The notes beneath the pieces are model-generated. The model saw only the letters and a list, made by a program, of their open reading frames with translations, made no database searches and was not told the DNA's origin. Below, piece after piece: positions 34,496 through 43,582 of a stretch of 64,000 nucleotides of DNA. Location: positions 1-64,000 of the forward strand of contig NZ_VWOX01000022.1 of NCBI RefSeq assembly GCF_008629675.1, given 5' to 3'. Made by a program: the position numbers and the translations under genes. Source of the stretch: Roseiconus nitratireducens. Lineage in GTDB: Bacteria; Planctomycetota; Planctomycetia; Pirellulales; Pirellulaceae. Every line of letters begins with the position of its first letter. The stretch's first letter is position 1.

Positions 34496-36250
34496 TTGTC
34501 AGAAAGCGATATCACCACGGAATTGCCTCGCTTCAGCATGGGAAAGCATTTCGAGATGCATCCGGTGGTTTTCCCCGCCGGCGCCTTGCTGGTTCTGACC
34601 TTGGTTCTGGTCTGTTTCTGGTTTCCCAGTGACCTCTTGCGGGAAAACTTCATTGGCATCCGCGATTGGATCGGCAACCGCTTTGGCTGGTTGTACGTCG
34701 CGTCGATGTCCGGCTTTCTGGTGTTCGCCATCTGGTTGGCGCTGGGCCGATACGGAAATGTTCGGCTAGGGGCCGATGATGAACTGCCCGAGTTTGGGCG
34801 GGGTTCTTGGTTCGCCATGTTGTTCAGCGCGGGGATGGGGATCGGGCTGCTGTTCTTCAGCGTGGCCGAGCCGATTTACCATTATCAGGAGACTCCGCCG
34901 GGATTTGCAGACGGGCTGGAGGCGTCGCGGCTGTCGATGGCGGTGACGATCTTTCACTGGGGCTTTCACCCCTGGGCACTTTACGCCGTCGTCGGGCTGT
35001 CGCTGGCCTACTTCGGCTTCCGTCACGGGATGCCACTCAGTTTTCGTTCTCTGCTGCATCCGCTGCTTGGCGATCGGGTGTGGGGCCGGACCGGGGATGT
35101 GATCGACACGTTGGCCATCATCGCCACGCTGACCGGTGTGGCGACCTCGTTGGGGATCGGAGCCAAGCAGGTCAATGCGGGGCTGACGTTTCTGTTCGGC
35201 GTTCCCAACGGTGTCAACATTCAGGTCGGGTTGATCGCGACGATCACCGCTGTGGCCACGGCTTCGGTCGTGAAAGGTTTGGACGCGGGGATCCGACGGC
35301 TGAGCGAGTTGAACATCGTGTTGGCCGGCGCGTTGATGGTGTTGGTGATCTTCGGTGGCGGACTGATATCGTTTCTCGGCGCGTCGGTCGAGAACGCGGG
35401 CGCTTACCTGCAGGTGTTGCCGTTCAACTCTTTCCGCACGGGAGCCTTCAACGCCGAAAGTCGTCAGTGGCTGACCAGCTGGACCGTGTTCTATTGGGCT
35501 TGGTGGATCAGTTGGTCGCCGTTCGTGGGCATGTTCATCGCGCGGGTTTCCCGCGGCCGGACGATTCGCGAGTACATCACCGGCGTGCTGCTCGTGCCGA
35601 CCTGTGTGGGGATCCTGTGGTTGACCGCTTTCGGAACCACCACCTTGCGCCAGCACACCCGCCACTTGGAAAAAGTGGAAAACGGCGCGAAACTTGCAGC
35701 CATTGATGACACATTGCCGCGGTACTGGGTCGCAACCGAGGACACTCAGGGCGATCTGGAGCGGCTGGAAGACGGAACGTTTCGTCGCCAGCAGCTTCCC
35801 TTGACCGCGGTGGAATATTTGGACGCACCCATCGTGACGGACGATGGCACCACCAAAATCGACACCTTGCCGACGGTGTTGTTTGTTTTGCTGGAGGGGA
35901 TGTTTTCGTCTCCTTTTCTGGTCAAAACCGGTGCCGGCATTGCAACGCTTTGCATCGTTCTATTTTTCGTCACGTCGTCGGATTCGGCATCCATGGTGAT
36001 CGACATTATCGCCTCGGGTGGCAATCCGAACCCGCCGGTCGGCACGCGATTGTTTTGGGCATTGACCGAAGGCATCGTCGCGGCGGCGTTACTGATCGCT
36101 GGCGGCTTGCAGGCGCTGCAAGCCGCATCGATCGCAGCGGCTCTGCCGCTAACCGTGGTGCTGCTGTTGGCCTGCTACGCGCTGGTGCGTGCGTTGGCCC
36201 AGGAGCACGTCATAACGAATCCTGAACCTCAAGCATTAGGAGATCCATGA
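34496..36250 (+). CDS. BCCT-family transporter (glycine betaine/choline type)
   Basis: A 584-residue inner-membrane transporter of the BCCT family, which takes up betaine-type osmolytes using an ion gradient. TTG at 34496 is the chosen start (about 17 residues before the first membrane segment). There are about 12 hydrophobic segments. Family landmarks: MLFSAGMGIGLLFFSVAEPI, then HWGFHPWALYA, the sodium-site-like Gly-rich GVATSLGIGAKQVNAGL, and the signature SWTVFYWAWWISWSPFVG. VSRGRTIREYITGVLLVP closes the signature. An unusual hydrophilic loop (about 395-455) lies after the signature. The start is separated from SDMT by tandem palindromes. Its stop overlaps the 78-aa gene (ATGA). Confidence 0.93.
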   Translation: MSESDITTELPRFSMGKHFEMHPVVFPAGALLVLTLVLVCFWFPSDLLRENFIGIRDWIGNRFGWLYVASMSGFLVFAIWLALGRYGNVRLGADDELPEFGRGSWFAMLFSAGMGIGLLFFSVAEPIYHYQETPPGFADGLEASRLSMAVTIFHWGFHPWALYAVVGLSLAYFGFRHGMPLSFRSLLHPLLGDRVWGRTGDVIDTLAIIATLTGVATSLGIGAKQVNAGLTFLFGVPNGVNIQVGLIATITAVATASVVKGLDAGIRRLSELNIVLAGALMVLVIFGGGLISFLGASVENAGAYLQVLPFNSFRTGAFNAESRQWLTSWTVFYWAWWISWSPFVGMFIARVSRGRTIREYITGVLLVPTCVGILWLTAFGTTTLRQHTRHLEKVENGAKLAAIDDTLPRYWVATEDTQGDLERLEDGTFRRQQLPLTAVEYLDAPIVTDDGTTKIDTLPTVLFVLLEGMFSSPFLVKTGAGIATLCIVLFFVTSSDSASMVIDIIASGGNPNPPVGTRLFWALTEGIVAAALLIAGGLQALQAASIAAALPLTVVLLLACYALVRALAQEHVITNPEPQALGDP

Positions 36251-36483
36251 TGGAATGGACAGATCCCGGAACTGCCGGACTGAAGACGTATGAAATCAAG
36301 CAGATTGACGACCAAGGTGAACTGCTGGCATCGGTCGACGTGGAAGCCGATAGCGGCGAAGCGGCCGCCAAGCAATTGGAAGAAGTGGCTGACGGAACGC
36401 AGAACATCAAGGTTTGTCTGGGCGACGACGTCATGAATGAAATGGGCGTCGACTACTGGATCAAACGGATGCGTCGTCGTTAA
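36247..36483 (+). CDS. Small hypothetical protein, 78 aa, coupled to BCCT
   Basis: A 78-residue soluble, mixed-charge protein with no recognised family. ATG at 36247 shares four bases with the BCCT stop (ATGA); a second ATG is at 36250. The middle (VDVEADSGEAAAKQLEEVADG) looks helical and the end (YWIKRMRRR) is basic. Close coupling suggests it acts on the transporter or its complex; this is inference from position only. Confidence 0.6.
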   Translation: MMEWTDPGTAGLKTYEIKQIDDQGELLASVDVEADSGEAAAKQLEEVADGTQNIKVCLGDDVMNEMGVDYWIKRMRRR

Positions 36484-36597
36484 GCGGATCGTGCCCGGGT
36501 GAGATCTCGGGCAGGTTCGGCCGCGGGGTGTTGATCCACCGGGATCATCGCCTGACGCGGCATCAGGACACGTCGGACCCCGAACAGGAGCGGTCGC

Positions 36598-37191
36598 TTG
36601 CGATTGATTGCTGTCACTTTCATCGTCATGACGGCCCAGGCCTTCGGTGGTCTGGCGTTCTCGTCCGCTGCGCAAAAAATCTCGATCGCGCAGCTCTCTC
36701 TCTTCGCACAAGAAACCAGCCCCCTGCCGCAGGATTCCCAGGATTCCGCGCCGATCAGTTCCTCGGCCGATCCGGCCGCCGAGTCATCTCAGTCGCTGCA
36801 ATTTGATCAAACCCGTTTTGAAGCGGCGGAAGGCTACCTGACGCTGACCTGGAACGAATTGAACTCTGCCGCCGAGTACAGCGTGCGACAGGATTCGGGT
36901 TTGGAAGTCTATCGCGGCCCGTTGCCGGAGGCGTTCGTTTCAGGATTGCCCGACGGGACGTATCAATTCACCGTTGACGCGTTGGACACTCAGGGGCAAG
37001 TCATCGCCCGCAGCGCCCAGCCGGCGGTCGTGGAGGTCGTTCACTGGCCGCTGCGAATGGCCTTGGCCCTGTTCTTTGGCGGCTTGGTCATTTTTCTGTT
37101 GTTGATCGCCGTGATCATCCGCGGCGCCCTCGGTCAGCCGGAGGAAGCAGCGGCTGAACCCTCCACCACGCAACCGGAGACGACGACGTGA
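36598..37191 (+). CDS. Membrane-anchored FN3-like protein beside a sodium symporter
   Basis: A 197-residue protein. TTG at 36598 has AGGAG 9 bases upstream and opens an N-terminal hydrophobic segment (RLIAVTFIVMTAQAFGGLAF), probably a signal peptide. Residues of about 75-150 form a fibronectin-III/Ig-like beta domain (GYLTLTWNELNSAAEYSV; FVSGLPDGTYQFTVDALD). A strong C-terminal membrane helix (MALALFFGGLVIFLLLIAVI) anchors it, with a short Pro/Thr/Glu tail inside. Its stop overlaps the symporter start by four bases (GTGA). A periplasmic beta domain on a single helix next to a symporter suggests an accessory or solute-binding subunit. Confidence 0.75.
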   Translation: MRLIAVTFIVMTAQAFGGLAFSSAAQKISIAQLSLFAQETSPLPQDSQDSAPISSSADPAAESSQSLQFDQTRFEAAEGYLTLTWNELNSAAEYSVRQDSGLEVYRGPLPEAFVSGLPDGTYQFTVDALDTQGQVIARSAQPAVVEVVHWPLRMALALFFGGLVIFLLLIAVIIRGALGQPEEAAAEPSTTQPETTT

Positions 37192-38744
37192 CGTTCCCGT
37201 TAGCGGCAACCCCGGAAACGATCCTCCGTCCCAGTTCCGGCTACATCCTGTTGGCGATCTTTGGCATTGCTTGGGTCGCGTTGGGGAAGTGGTGGGGGCG
37301 ACGCGCGCAGTCCTACGACGGGTTTGCCGTTGCGGGACGAAACGTGGGTTTGGCGTTGGGCACGGCGACCGCTGTGGCAACCTGGATCACCTCCAACACC
37401 ACAATGCTGGCGCCCCAATTTGCGCTGCAACTGGGCGTCTGGGGATCGGTCGCTTACTCCACCGCCAGCTTCGGGTTGTTCGCGTTCGCTCCGATGAGCG
37501 GCCGGATTCGAACACTGATGCCGCAAGGTTACACCGCGGTGGAGTTCGTGCGCCGTCGGTATGGCCGACTCGGATCGATCCCCTTCCTGATCATCTCGCT
37601 GTTCTACGCGCTGACGTGGCTGATCTCGATGGCGATGGCCGGTGGCAAGTTGCTCAATGTACTTTCGGGGATTCCCTATGAAGTGGGCATGACCGTGGTG
37701 GTCGGTGTTTGCGTTCTGTACACGTTGTTCGGCGGCATGTATGCCGTCATCGGCACCGACTTTATCCAAAGCATCATCATCCTGATCGGATTGGTGGTGG
37801 TCGCGGTGGCGGTCTTGATGCACGTCGATATGGCGGACGTTCATGAAACGCTGCGCACCGAGCGGCCGATGCTGTTGTCGGTTCTCTTCCCCGCGGCATT
37901 GATGGCGTTATTCAACAACATGCTCTTCGGGTTCGGGGAGATCTTTCACAGCAACGTTTGGTGGAGCCGCGCGTTCGCGATGCGTGACGGCGTCGGCCCG
38001 AAGGCATACGCGTTGGGTGGACTGTTGTGGCTGCCGGTTCCGGTGGTCGCGGGGTTCCTGGGTCTGGCCGCACCGGCCCTGGGAATCGGGATCAGCCAAC
38101 CGGACACGGCCGGGCCGCTCGTGGCGGCAACGTTGCTTGGCACCGGCGGAGCGCTGCTGGTGTTCGTGGTGGTTTTCTGCTCGTTGGCTTCGAGCATCGA
38201 TAGCCTGTTGGCGGCCACCTCGGACTTGATGGTCAACGACATGATCGAGCCTTACGCGAAAAAGGAGTTGAGCGATGCGGCGAAACGCAAGTTGTCGATG
38301 TTCAGCATCGTGGCCCTGGGCGTGCTGTCCTGGGCGGTGGCGTGGGGCAACAATTCGACGCTGGCGACGGTGTTGTTCTTTGCCGGTCCGATGGTGGGAA
38401 GTTGCATCTGGCCGATCGTTGGCGGGTTGTACTTTCGCCGTGCGAGTCCGGTGGCGGCTTGCGCCGCGATGGTGCTGGGCAGCGTGGCCGGGCTGATCGC
38501 TTATGAGCTGATTTTTCCCTTTGTCGGTGCTTTGGTGGGGGCGGCCGTCAGCGGGATCACATTTGGGGTGTTGATGTTCCTTCATCCAGACCAATTTGAC
38601 TTTGCTACCCTGGCGGGACCGAAGCGGCCACGCGGCGCGGACCCGCAGTTCGCCTCAGCCGGAACGGCGAGTGCGGAAACGGCTGGGAAAGAAACGCCCG
38701 GGGCGGACCAGAGTGGGACCGTACAATCAGGAGAGATCGACTGA
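37188..38744 (+). CDS. Sodium:solute symporter (SSS family)
   Basis: A 518-residue inner-membrane symporter of the SSS family with about 13 helices. GTG at 37188 overlaps the FN3-like gene stop by four bases. Landmarks: YDGFAVAGRNVGLALGTAT (the family GG-like N-terminal motif), TWITSNTTMLAPQFALQ, YTAVEFVRRRYGR, ALTWLISMAMAGGKLL and the long GMYAVIGTDFIQSIIILIG, plus SLASSIDSLLAATSDLM near the sodium site. The C-terminus carries a hydrophilic tail. The substrate cannot be read from sequence; the neighbours suggest an amino-acid, ureido or betaine-like solute. It is flanked by the FN3-like protein and a 41-aa one-helix peptide, forming a three-gene transport unit. Confidence 0.9.
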   Translation: MTFPLAATPETILRPSSGYILLAIFGIAWVALGKWWGRRAQSYDGFAVAGRNVGLALGTATAVATWITSNTTMLAPQFALQLGVWGSVAYSTASFGLFAFAPMSGRIRTLMPQGYTAVEFVRRRYGRLGSIPFLIISLFYALTWLISMAMAGGKLLNVLSGIPYEVGMTVVVGVCVLYTLFGGMYAVIGTDFIQSIIILIGLVVVAVAVLMHVDMADVHETLRTERPMLLSVLFPAALMALFNNMLFGFGEIFHSNVWWSRAFAMRDGVGPKAYALGGLLWLPVPVVAGFLGLAAPALGIGISQPDTAGPLVAATLLGTGGALLVFVVVFCSLASSIDSLLAATSDLMVNDMIEPYAKKELSDAAKRKLSMFSIVALGVLSWAVAWGNNSTLATVLFFAGPMVGSCIWPIVGGLYFRRASPVAACAAMVLGSVAGLIAYELIFPFVGALVGAAVSGITFGVLMFLHPDQFDFATLAGPKRPRGADPQFASAGTASAETAGKETPGADQSGTVQSGEID

Positions 38745-38869
38745 TGGTAATTTTTCCTCTGTGGCTTCTGAAGACATTGGTGATTGGTGGTCTCGTGCTA
38801 TGTGGTGCGGGTGCGGCGGCGCTGATCTTGTTCTTGATCGCTGACTCTCGACAAAAAAGGATCTGGTAA
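38744..38869 (+). CDS. One-helix peptide, 41 aa, candidate symporter accessory subunit
   Basis: A 41-residue peptide with one strong membrane helix (LWLLKTLVIGGLVLCGAGAA, continuing to Leu-Phe-Leu-Ile-Ala) and a charged C-terminal tail (DSRQKRIW). The ATG at 38744 shares one base with the symporter stop (TGATG) and AGGAG stands about 10 bases upstream. This coupling, the hydrophobicity and the clean stop 10 bases before the next gene make it a likely real gene. Some SSS symporters need small membrane partners, so an accessory role is proposed by analogy. Confidence 0.65.
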   Translation: MVIFPLWLLKTLVIGGLVLCGAGAAALILFLIADSRQKRIW

Positions 38870-38879
38870 ATCTGGTCCG

Positions 38880-39956
38880 ATGAATAGAAACAAAAATGTG
38901 GCCGTGCCTCTGATCGATCGCGCGACGAATTCGAAAGGGCAGAGTCTGCCGCCGGCCGAGTTGCTCGCCGCGACCGACGGACGAATTGATCGCGAAGCGC
39001 TGGAGGCGTTGGGCGGCCAGTCAATTCTGAATCCGCGACAATTCGATCGACGGACGGTCGTGGCGATTTCACAGCTTGCGGCGCTCCTGGAAGCGCGCAA
39101 CGTTGAAATGGAAAAGCCCTTGGACGGGAAGATCGCCATCACCGCGTTCTTCGAAGCCAGCACTCGCACGCGGTTGTCGTTCGAAAGCGCGATCTTGCGA
39201 CTGGACGGCAAAGTGTTGTCGGTGCCCGATGGGCAGGTCACCGGGATTGCCAAAGGGGAATCACTGGCCGATATCGGCGAGATGTTCAACACCTACGGCG
39301 ATGTCGTGATCATGCGTCATCCGGAAACGAACAGCATGGACGAGATTCGCAAGAATCTTCAGCGTCCGCTGATCAATGCGGGCAACGGCAGCGGTCATCA
39401 CCCGTCTCAGGCATTGATCGACTGGTACGCACTGTTGAAGTGGCGACCGGAGTTGTGCACCGAAGATTGTCCGCCCGAGAGACGGATCCACTTGGGAATC
39501 ATCGGGACGCCCGGTTCGATGCGGGCCGTGAAGAGCTTCTTGCGTCTCTCACTGATGTTTCCCAAGGCGGTCGACCGAATCACGCTGGTGTCCGAAATGG
39601 CCGATCCGGTCGGTTTGGATCTGACCGAACCGATCGAAGAATCGCCGATCCCGATCGAAATCACCAACGACGTTCGCGAAGTGCTTGACGACCTGGATGT
39701 GGTATACGTCAACTCGATCGCGTTCCTGGGCGACAGCTATCGGAACCTGGACAACCGCTACAAACTGGATCGTTCCAGCAAGCTCAAGCCGGGGGCGGTG
39801 ATCATGCACCCGTTGGCCAGAAACAACGAGCTGTCGGAAGATTTGGACGAAACAGATCACAACCTGTATTTCGCCCAGGCGGCCGGTGCGGTCTTTGTCC
39901 GGCAAGCCATCCTGGTCGCCGTCCTGCAGCGGCTGGACCGGATCAGCGATTTGTAG
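38880..39956 (+). CDS. Aspartate-carbamoyltransferase-like enzyme with altered substrate loop
   Basis: A 358-residue member of the ATCase/OTCase superfamily, closest to PyrB. The carbamoyl-phosphate site is intact: S94-T-R-T97 (FFEASTRTRLSF), K125 in GIAKGESLAD (equivalent to E. coli K84), R147 in IMRHP and H174/Q177 in HHPSQALIDW. R215 in GSMRAVKSF matches E. coli R167, which holds the amino-acid alpha-carboxylate. The R-x-Q pair (R229, Q231) that binds the aspartate side chain is replaced by S279 and A281 (VYVNSIAFLGD), and Pro of HPLPR is Ala (HPLAR). It therefore probably carbamoylates another amino acid. The neighbours (amidotransferase, N-carbamoyl hydrolase) support a role outside pyrimidine synthesis. 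Confidence 0.85.
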   Translation: MNRNKNVAVPLIDRATNSKGQSLPPAELLAATDGRIDREALEALGGQSILNPRQFDRRTVVAISQLAALLEARNVEMEKPLDGKIAITAFFEASTRTRLSFESAILRLDGKVLSVPDGQVTGIAKGESLADIGEMFNTYGDVVIMRHPETNSMDEIRKNLQRPLINAGNGSGHHPSQALIDWYALLKWRPELCTEDCPPERRIHLGIIGTPGSMRAVKSFLRLSLMFPKAVDRITLVSEMADPVGLDLTEPIEESPIPIEITNDVREVLDDLDVVYVNSIAFLGDSYRNLDNRYKLDRSSKLKPGAVIMHPLARNNELSEDLDETDHNLYFAQAAGAVFVRQAILVAVLQRLDRISDL

Positions 39957-40227
39957 CGGAACGTTCATGACGCCCTGAGACCGTCGGGACGCGTCGCCAG
40001 AGGGCCCCGGCGGGGCGCACGCGGTGCTCGTGGACGTCGCTCTGGGGTGCCGTCATCGCGATGTCTCGATGATGTCTGGGCGGGCGTTTTCGGACGTCGG
40101 TCAATTTCGGTCGCCGGGACGGCTCGGCAGATCCCGGGCCCGTCGGAAGTGTGCCGATCGAAATCGCGCCCCGCCGATTCGAACCACTTTCCACACCATC
40201 CATCTATCTCTTACCCCATACTTCAAC

Positions 40228-42147
40228 ATGTGCGGAATCACTGGATTCTGGAACCCTTCACGGACTAATGAACGCGAGCTTCGCTTCGCCCTGGACCAGA
40301 TGCTGGATGTGCTGGACCACCGCGGACCGGACGAACGCGGAAGCCGGCTGTACGTGGACCAGGGACTGGCCCTGGGACACACCCGGTTGTCGATCATCGG
40401 GCTCGACCACGGGCACCAGCCGATTGAAGCCGGGCAGGGCGACTATGCCGTCACCGTCAACGGCGAACTGTACGGGTACAAACGCGTGCGGACCAAGCTG
40501 GCCTGCGAATCCCTTGCCTGCGACGGAAAGAGCGACAGCGCGATTACCTTGCCGTTGTATCGCAAACACGGGCTGAGCTTCGTCGACAAACTGCGAGGCG
40601 AATTCGCGATCGTGTTGTACGACCATCGCGAGCAGCGCCTGGTGCTGATTCGCGACCGCTTCGGAATCAAACCGCTGTATTTCGCGGTCAACGATTCGGG
40701 CATCGTTTGGGGATCGGAGGTCAAATCGATCCTCAAGCATCCCGACATCCAACCGAAGCTGTGCCCCAAGGCCGCGGTGCATCAAATGATGCAGGTGATG
40801 GTCCCGGGGTCGACCGCGTTCGAAGGCGTGCAAGCCCTCAAGCCGGGGCACATGCTGGTGGTCCAGATGCGCGACGGCCGCCTGGAAACCAACATGACGC
40901 GGTGGTGGGATTTGGAGTTTCCGACCTCGCACGATCCCAACCCCGATCCCGATGAATATGTCCAAGGCGTGAAGGAGCGGCTGATCGACGCCGTCGCCAC
41001 TCGACTGGAAGCTGACGTTCCGGTGGGTTGCTATCTTTCCGGCGGAATCGACAGTTGTTCGATTCTGGGCTTGGCCACCACGCTGCAGCAATCTCCCGTC
41101 AAAGCATTCACGATCGCTTTTGACAGCGACGAATATGACGAATCGAATATTGCCAAATTGATGGCGGAGCGAACCGGCGCCGAGCAGGAGTTGCTGCTGC
41201 TGACCGAGAAGGAACTTTACGGTCCCGCGTTCGAGCGGGCGACGTGGCACGCCGAGCGAACGTTTTACAACACGCTGGCGGTCGCCAAGTGGCACATGAG
41301 CCGGCGGGTGCGGGCCTGCAACTACAAGGCGGTTGTCACCGGCGAGGGGTCCGACGAGTTGTTCGGCGGCTACCCGTTCTTCAAACGCGATTGGCTGGGA
41401 CGTGAGGGCGAAGGTGGCATCTTTGCCGGAGCGATTTTGGCCGAGGAAGACTTGCAGCACCCGGCGTGGCAGGATCTGTGCGGCTTCACGCCGTCCTGGA
41501 TCCAACCCTGGATGATGACGTTGGAGCGCGTCAAGCCACTGCTGTCCTCCGATATCCAAGACCTGTTGCAGGAATACGACCCGGTTGCCGAAGTCGCCGC
41601 CGCGATCGATCCGGATCAGGTTCGCCAGCGTCACCGCCTGGACATCTCCCAGTACACCTGGGCAAAAACACAGCTCGAAGGCCAGATCCTGACGTGGGGC
41701 GGCGATCGGATGGACATGGCCAACAGCATGGAGGCACGGCCGGCATTCCTGGATCACCATGTCGCCGAATACGCCGTGACCATTCCGCCCGAGGTGCGGA
41801 TCCGCGACGGAATCGAAAAGTGGGTCTTGCGCGAAGCGATGGTCCAGGTCTTGCCGCGTGAACTTTATGAACGCGAGAAGTTCGCCTTCATGGCCCCACC
41901 GGCGCACACCGACCCGGTCAAACGGAATGCGATTCAGGAAATGATCGATCATTGGCTGACCGACGACCGCGTCAAATCCGTCGACATTCTGGATGCGTCG
42001 CGATTGCGTGGATTCATCGATCAGGCCTGGCAAGAAACCGATGGCACCGTCGCGCGGCGCAACGACATCGTGATGAACCATGCTCTGCAGCTGCACATGC
42101 TGCACGGACAGTACGTCGAGGGTCTGCCGCTGCCGGTCGTCGATTGA
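40228..42147 (+). CDS. Asparagine-synthetase-like glutamine amidotransferase
   Basis: A 639-residue class-II glutamine amidotransferase of the AsnB/AsnO type. ATG at 40228 gives Cys2, the glutaminase nucleophile (MCGITGFW); the frame runs upstream to 40024 but a Cys2 start is required. The glutaminase half includes LDHRGPDERG and HTRLSIIGLDHGHQP; the synthetase half starts at about 250, with the ATP PP-loop YLSGGIDSCS (Ser271) and GEGSDELFGGYPFFKRD. Such enzymes transfer glutamine ammonia to an activated carboxyl. In NAGGN osmolyte synthesis an AsnO-type enzyme amidates a blocked dipeptide. Here, next to a carbamoyltransferase, it may amidate an N-carbamoyl amino acid. Free asparagine synthesis is the main alternative. 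Confidence 0.88.
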   Translation: MCGITGFWNPSRTNERELRFALDQMLDVLDHRGPDERGSRLYVDQGLALGHTRLSIIGLDHGHQPIEAGQGDYAVTVNGELYGYKRVRTKLACESLACDGKSDSAITLPLYRKHGLSFVDKLRGEFAIVLYDHREQRLVLIRDRFGIKPLYFAVNDSGIVWGSEVKSILKHPDIQPKLCPKAAVHQMMQVMVPGSTAFEGVQALKPGHMLVVQMRDGRLETNMTRWWDLEFPTSHDPNPDPDEYVQGVKERLIDAVATRLEADVPVGCYLSGGIDSCSILGLATTLQQSPVKAFTIAFDSDEYDESNIAKLMAERTGAEQELLLLTEKELYGPAFERATWHAERTFYNTLAVAKWHMSRRVRACNYKAVVTGEGSDELFGGYPFFKRDWLGREGEGGIFAGAILAEEDLQHPAWQDLCGFTPSWIQPWMMTLERVKPLLSSDIQDLLQEYDPVAEVAAAIDPDQVRQRHRLDISQYTWAKTQLEGQILTWGGDRMDMANSMEARPAFLDHHVAEYAVTIPPEVRIRDGIEKWVLREAMVQVLPRELYEREKFAFMAPPAHTDPVKRNAIQEMIDHWLTDDRVKSVDILDASRLRGFIDQAWQETDGTVARRNDIVMNHALQLHMLHGQYVEGLPLPVVD

Positions 42148-42222
42148 CGCAGCCAGTCAAAGGCGTCGATCGACGCGTCGGGTCCGTGGGGACCAGAACG
42201 ATGTCACACGAAAGGTGAGAGA

Positions 42223-43461
42223 ATGGAACGTAAAGTCAATTTGGAGCGGATCAAGAAGGACATTCTGACGCTGGCGGAGATCGGTCGTCAGGAGTCCGAT
42301 CGAGGCATTTACCGGATGGCGTTCACCGACGCCGACATCGAAGGCAAACGCTGGCTGCTCGATCGAATCGAAACGGCCGGTCTGGAGGCTAAAACCGATG
42401 GAGCCGTCAATGTCTCGGGGATTCTGGCGGGCAAGTCCGACGCGCCCCGCGTGTTGATCGGATCGCACATCGACACGGTTCCTTGCGCCGGTGCCCTGGA
42501 CGGAACCCTTGGCGTGGTCGTTGCTCTGGAGTGTCTGCGCACCTTGCGCGAACAGGGGGTCCAGCCCGAGCGGACGTTGGAACTAATCGCGTTCAGCGAT
42601 GAAGAGGGGCGGTTCGGGGGAATGTTCGGCTCGCAGGCCGTGTGCGGACAGATCAACCCCAAGTCCCTGGCAACCATGACCGACTTGAACGGCATCCTGC
42701 TGCGGGATGAACTGCAGCGGCACGGCTACGATCCGATGGCGGCATTGGATGCGGCTCGCGATCCGGAATCAATTGCCGGCTACTTGGAATTGCACATTGA
42801 ACAAGGGCCGGTGTTGGACCGCACGCACAAGACGGTGGGCATCGTGGACGAGATCACCGGCCTCTTCACCTGGTCGGTCACGCTGCGCGGCGAAGCGAAC
42901 CATGCCGGCACGACTCCGATGGAGATGCGAAACGATGCCTTCATGGGGTTGGCCGACTTTGCCCACGAAGTTCCCCGGATTCTGGCCGAAAACGGCAGCG
43001 ATCGCAGTCGCGCGACGATCGGCAAAGCCCAGATCCTGCCCGGGGCGGCCAACACGGTGCCGGGCCACGTCGACTTTTCGTTGGATGTCCGCGACACCAG
43101 TGAGACGATCCTGGACGAGTTGAGTGCGGCTTTTCGCAAGGCACTCTCGGCGATCGCACGCCACCGCAATTTGATGTTCGAATTCCAGCAAAAGAGCTAC
43201 CTTCGGCCCGTCGCTTGCAAGGACGAAATCGTCGAGCTGCTGTTGCGTCAGGCCCAACAGCTGGGGCTGGAGTACGAGCGGATGCCAAGTGGAGCCGCCC
43301 ATGATGCCCAGATTATGGGCAACTTGGTTCCGGTTGGTATGATTTTCGTTCCCAGCAAGAACGGCCAAAGCCACTCGCCGGCTGAATGGACCGCCTGGTC
43401 CGATATCGAAGCCGGGGCCAATCTGATGCTGCAGACGGTGGTCGAAATGTCATCCAGCTGA
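42223..43461 (+). CDS. M20-family N-carbamoyl-amino-acid/allantoate amidohydrolase
   Basis: A 412-residue metallo-hydrolase of the AllC/HyuC/AmaB group of M20, which removes the carbamoyl group from N-carbamoyl amino acids or allantoate. Metal ligands are visible: H82 and D84 in GSHIDTVPCAGALDGTLGV, D in FSDEEGRFGG and H in LELHIEQGPVLD; the final PSKNGQSHSPAEWT stretch is characteristic. The lid domain carries GEANHAGTTPMEMRNDAF and GAANTVPGHVDFSLDVRD. It lies 76 bases after the amidotransferase, so it probably belongs to the same operon. It may remove or recycle the product made by the upstream carbamoyltransferase. Its true substrate needs testing. Confidence 0.9.
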   Translation: MERKVNLERIKKDILTLAEIGRQESDRGIYRMAFTDADIEGKRWLLDRIETAGLEAKTDGAVNVSGILAGKSDAPRVLIGSHIDTVPCAGALDGTLGVVVALECLRTLREQGVQPERTLELIAFSDEEGRFGGMFGSQAVCGQINPKSLATMTDLNGILLRDELQRHGYDPMAALDAARDPESIAGYLELHIEQGPVLDRTHKTVGIVDEITGLFTWSVTLRGEANHAGTTPMEMRNDAFMGLADFAHEVPRILAENGSDRSRATIGKAQILPGAANTVPGHVDFSLDVRDTSETILDELSAAFRKALSAIARHRNLMFEFQQKSYLRPVACKDEIVELLLRQAQQLGLEYERMPSGAAHDAQIMGNLVPVGMIFVPSKNGQSHSPAEWTAWSDIEAGANLMLQTVVEMSSS

Positions 43462-43582
43462 CCGCAAGGATGCTGCCGTGACAGTTCGATCGGCTTGTCG
43501 GCGCATGCGTCTCCGATGCGTTCGGTGACGGTGGCCGGTTCCAATCCTCATTCCTCCATTCCGTATTTCCGAGGCCCGGTGA

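Noticed and set aside
38880..39956. Ordinary pyrB for pyrimidine synthesis
   Set aside because: The aspartate side-chain residues are lost and neighbours are not pyrimidine genes. It cannot be excluded by sequence alone.
40258..42105. A 615-residue antisense open frame opposite the asparagine-synthetase-like gene
   Set aside because: The plus-strand gene has clear catalytic motifs; the antisense translation shows no domain.
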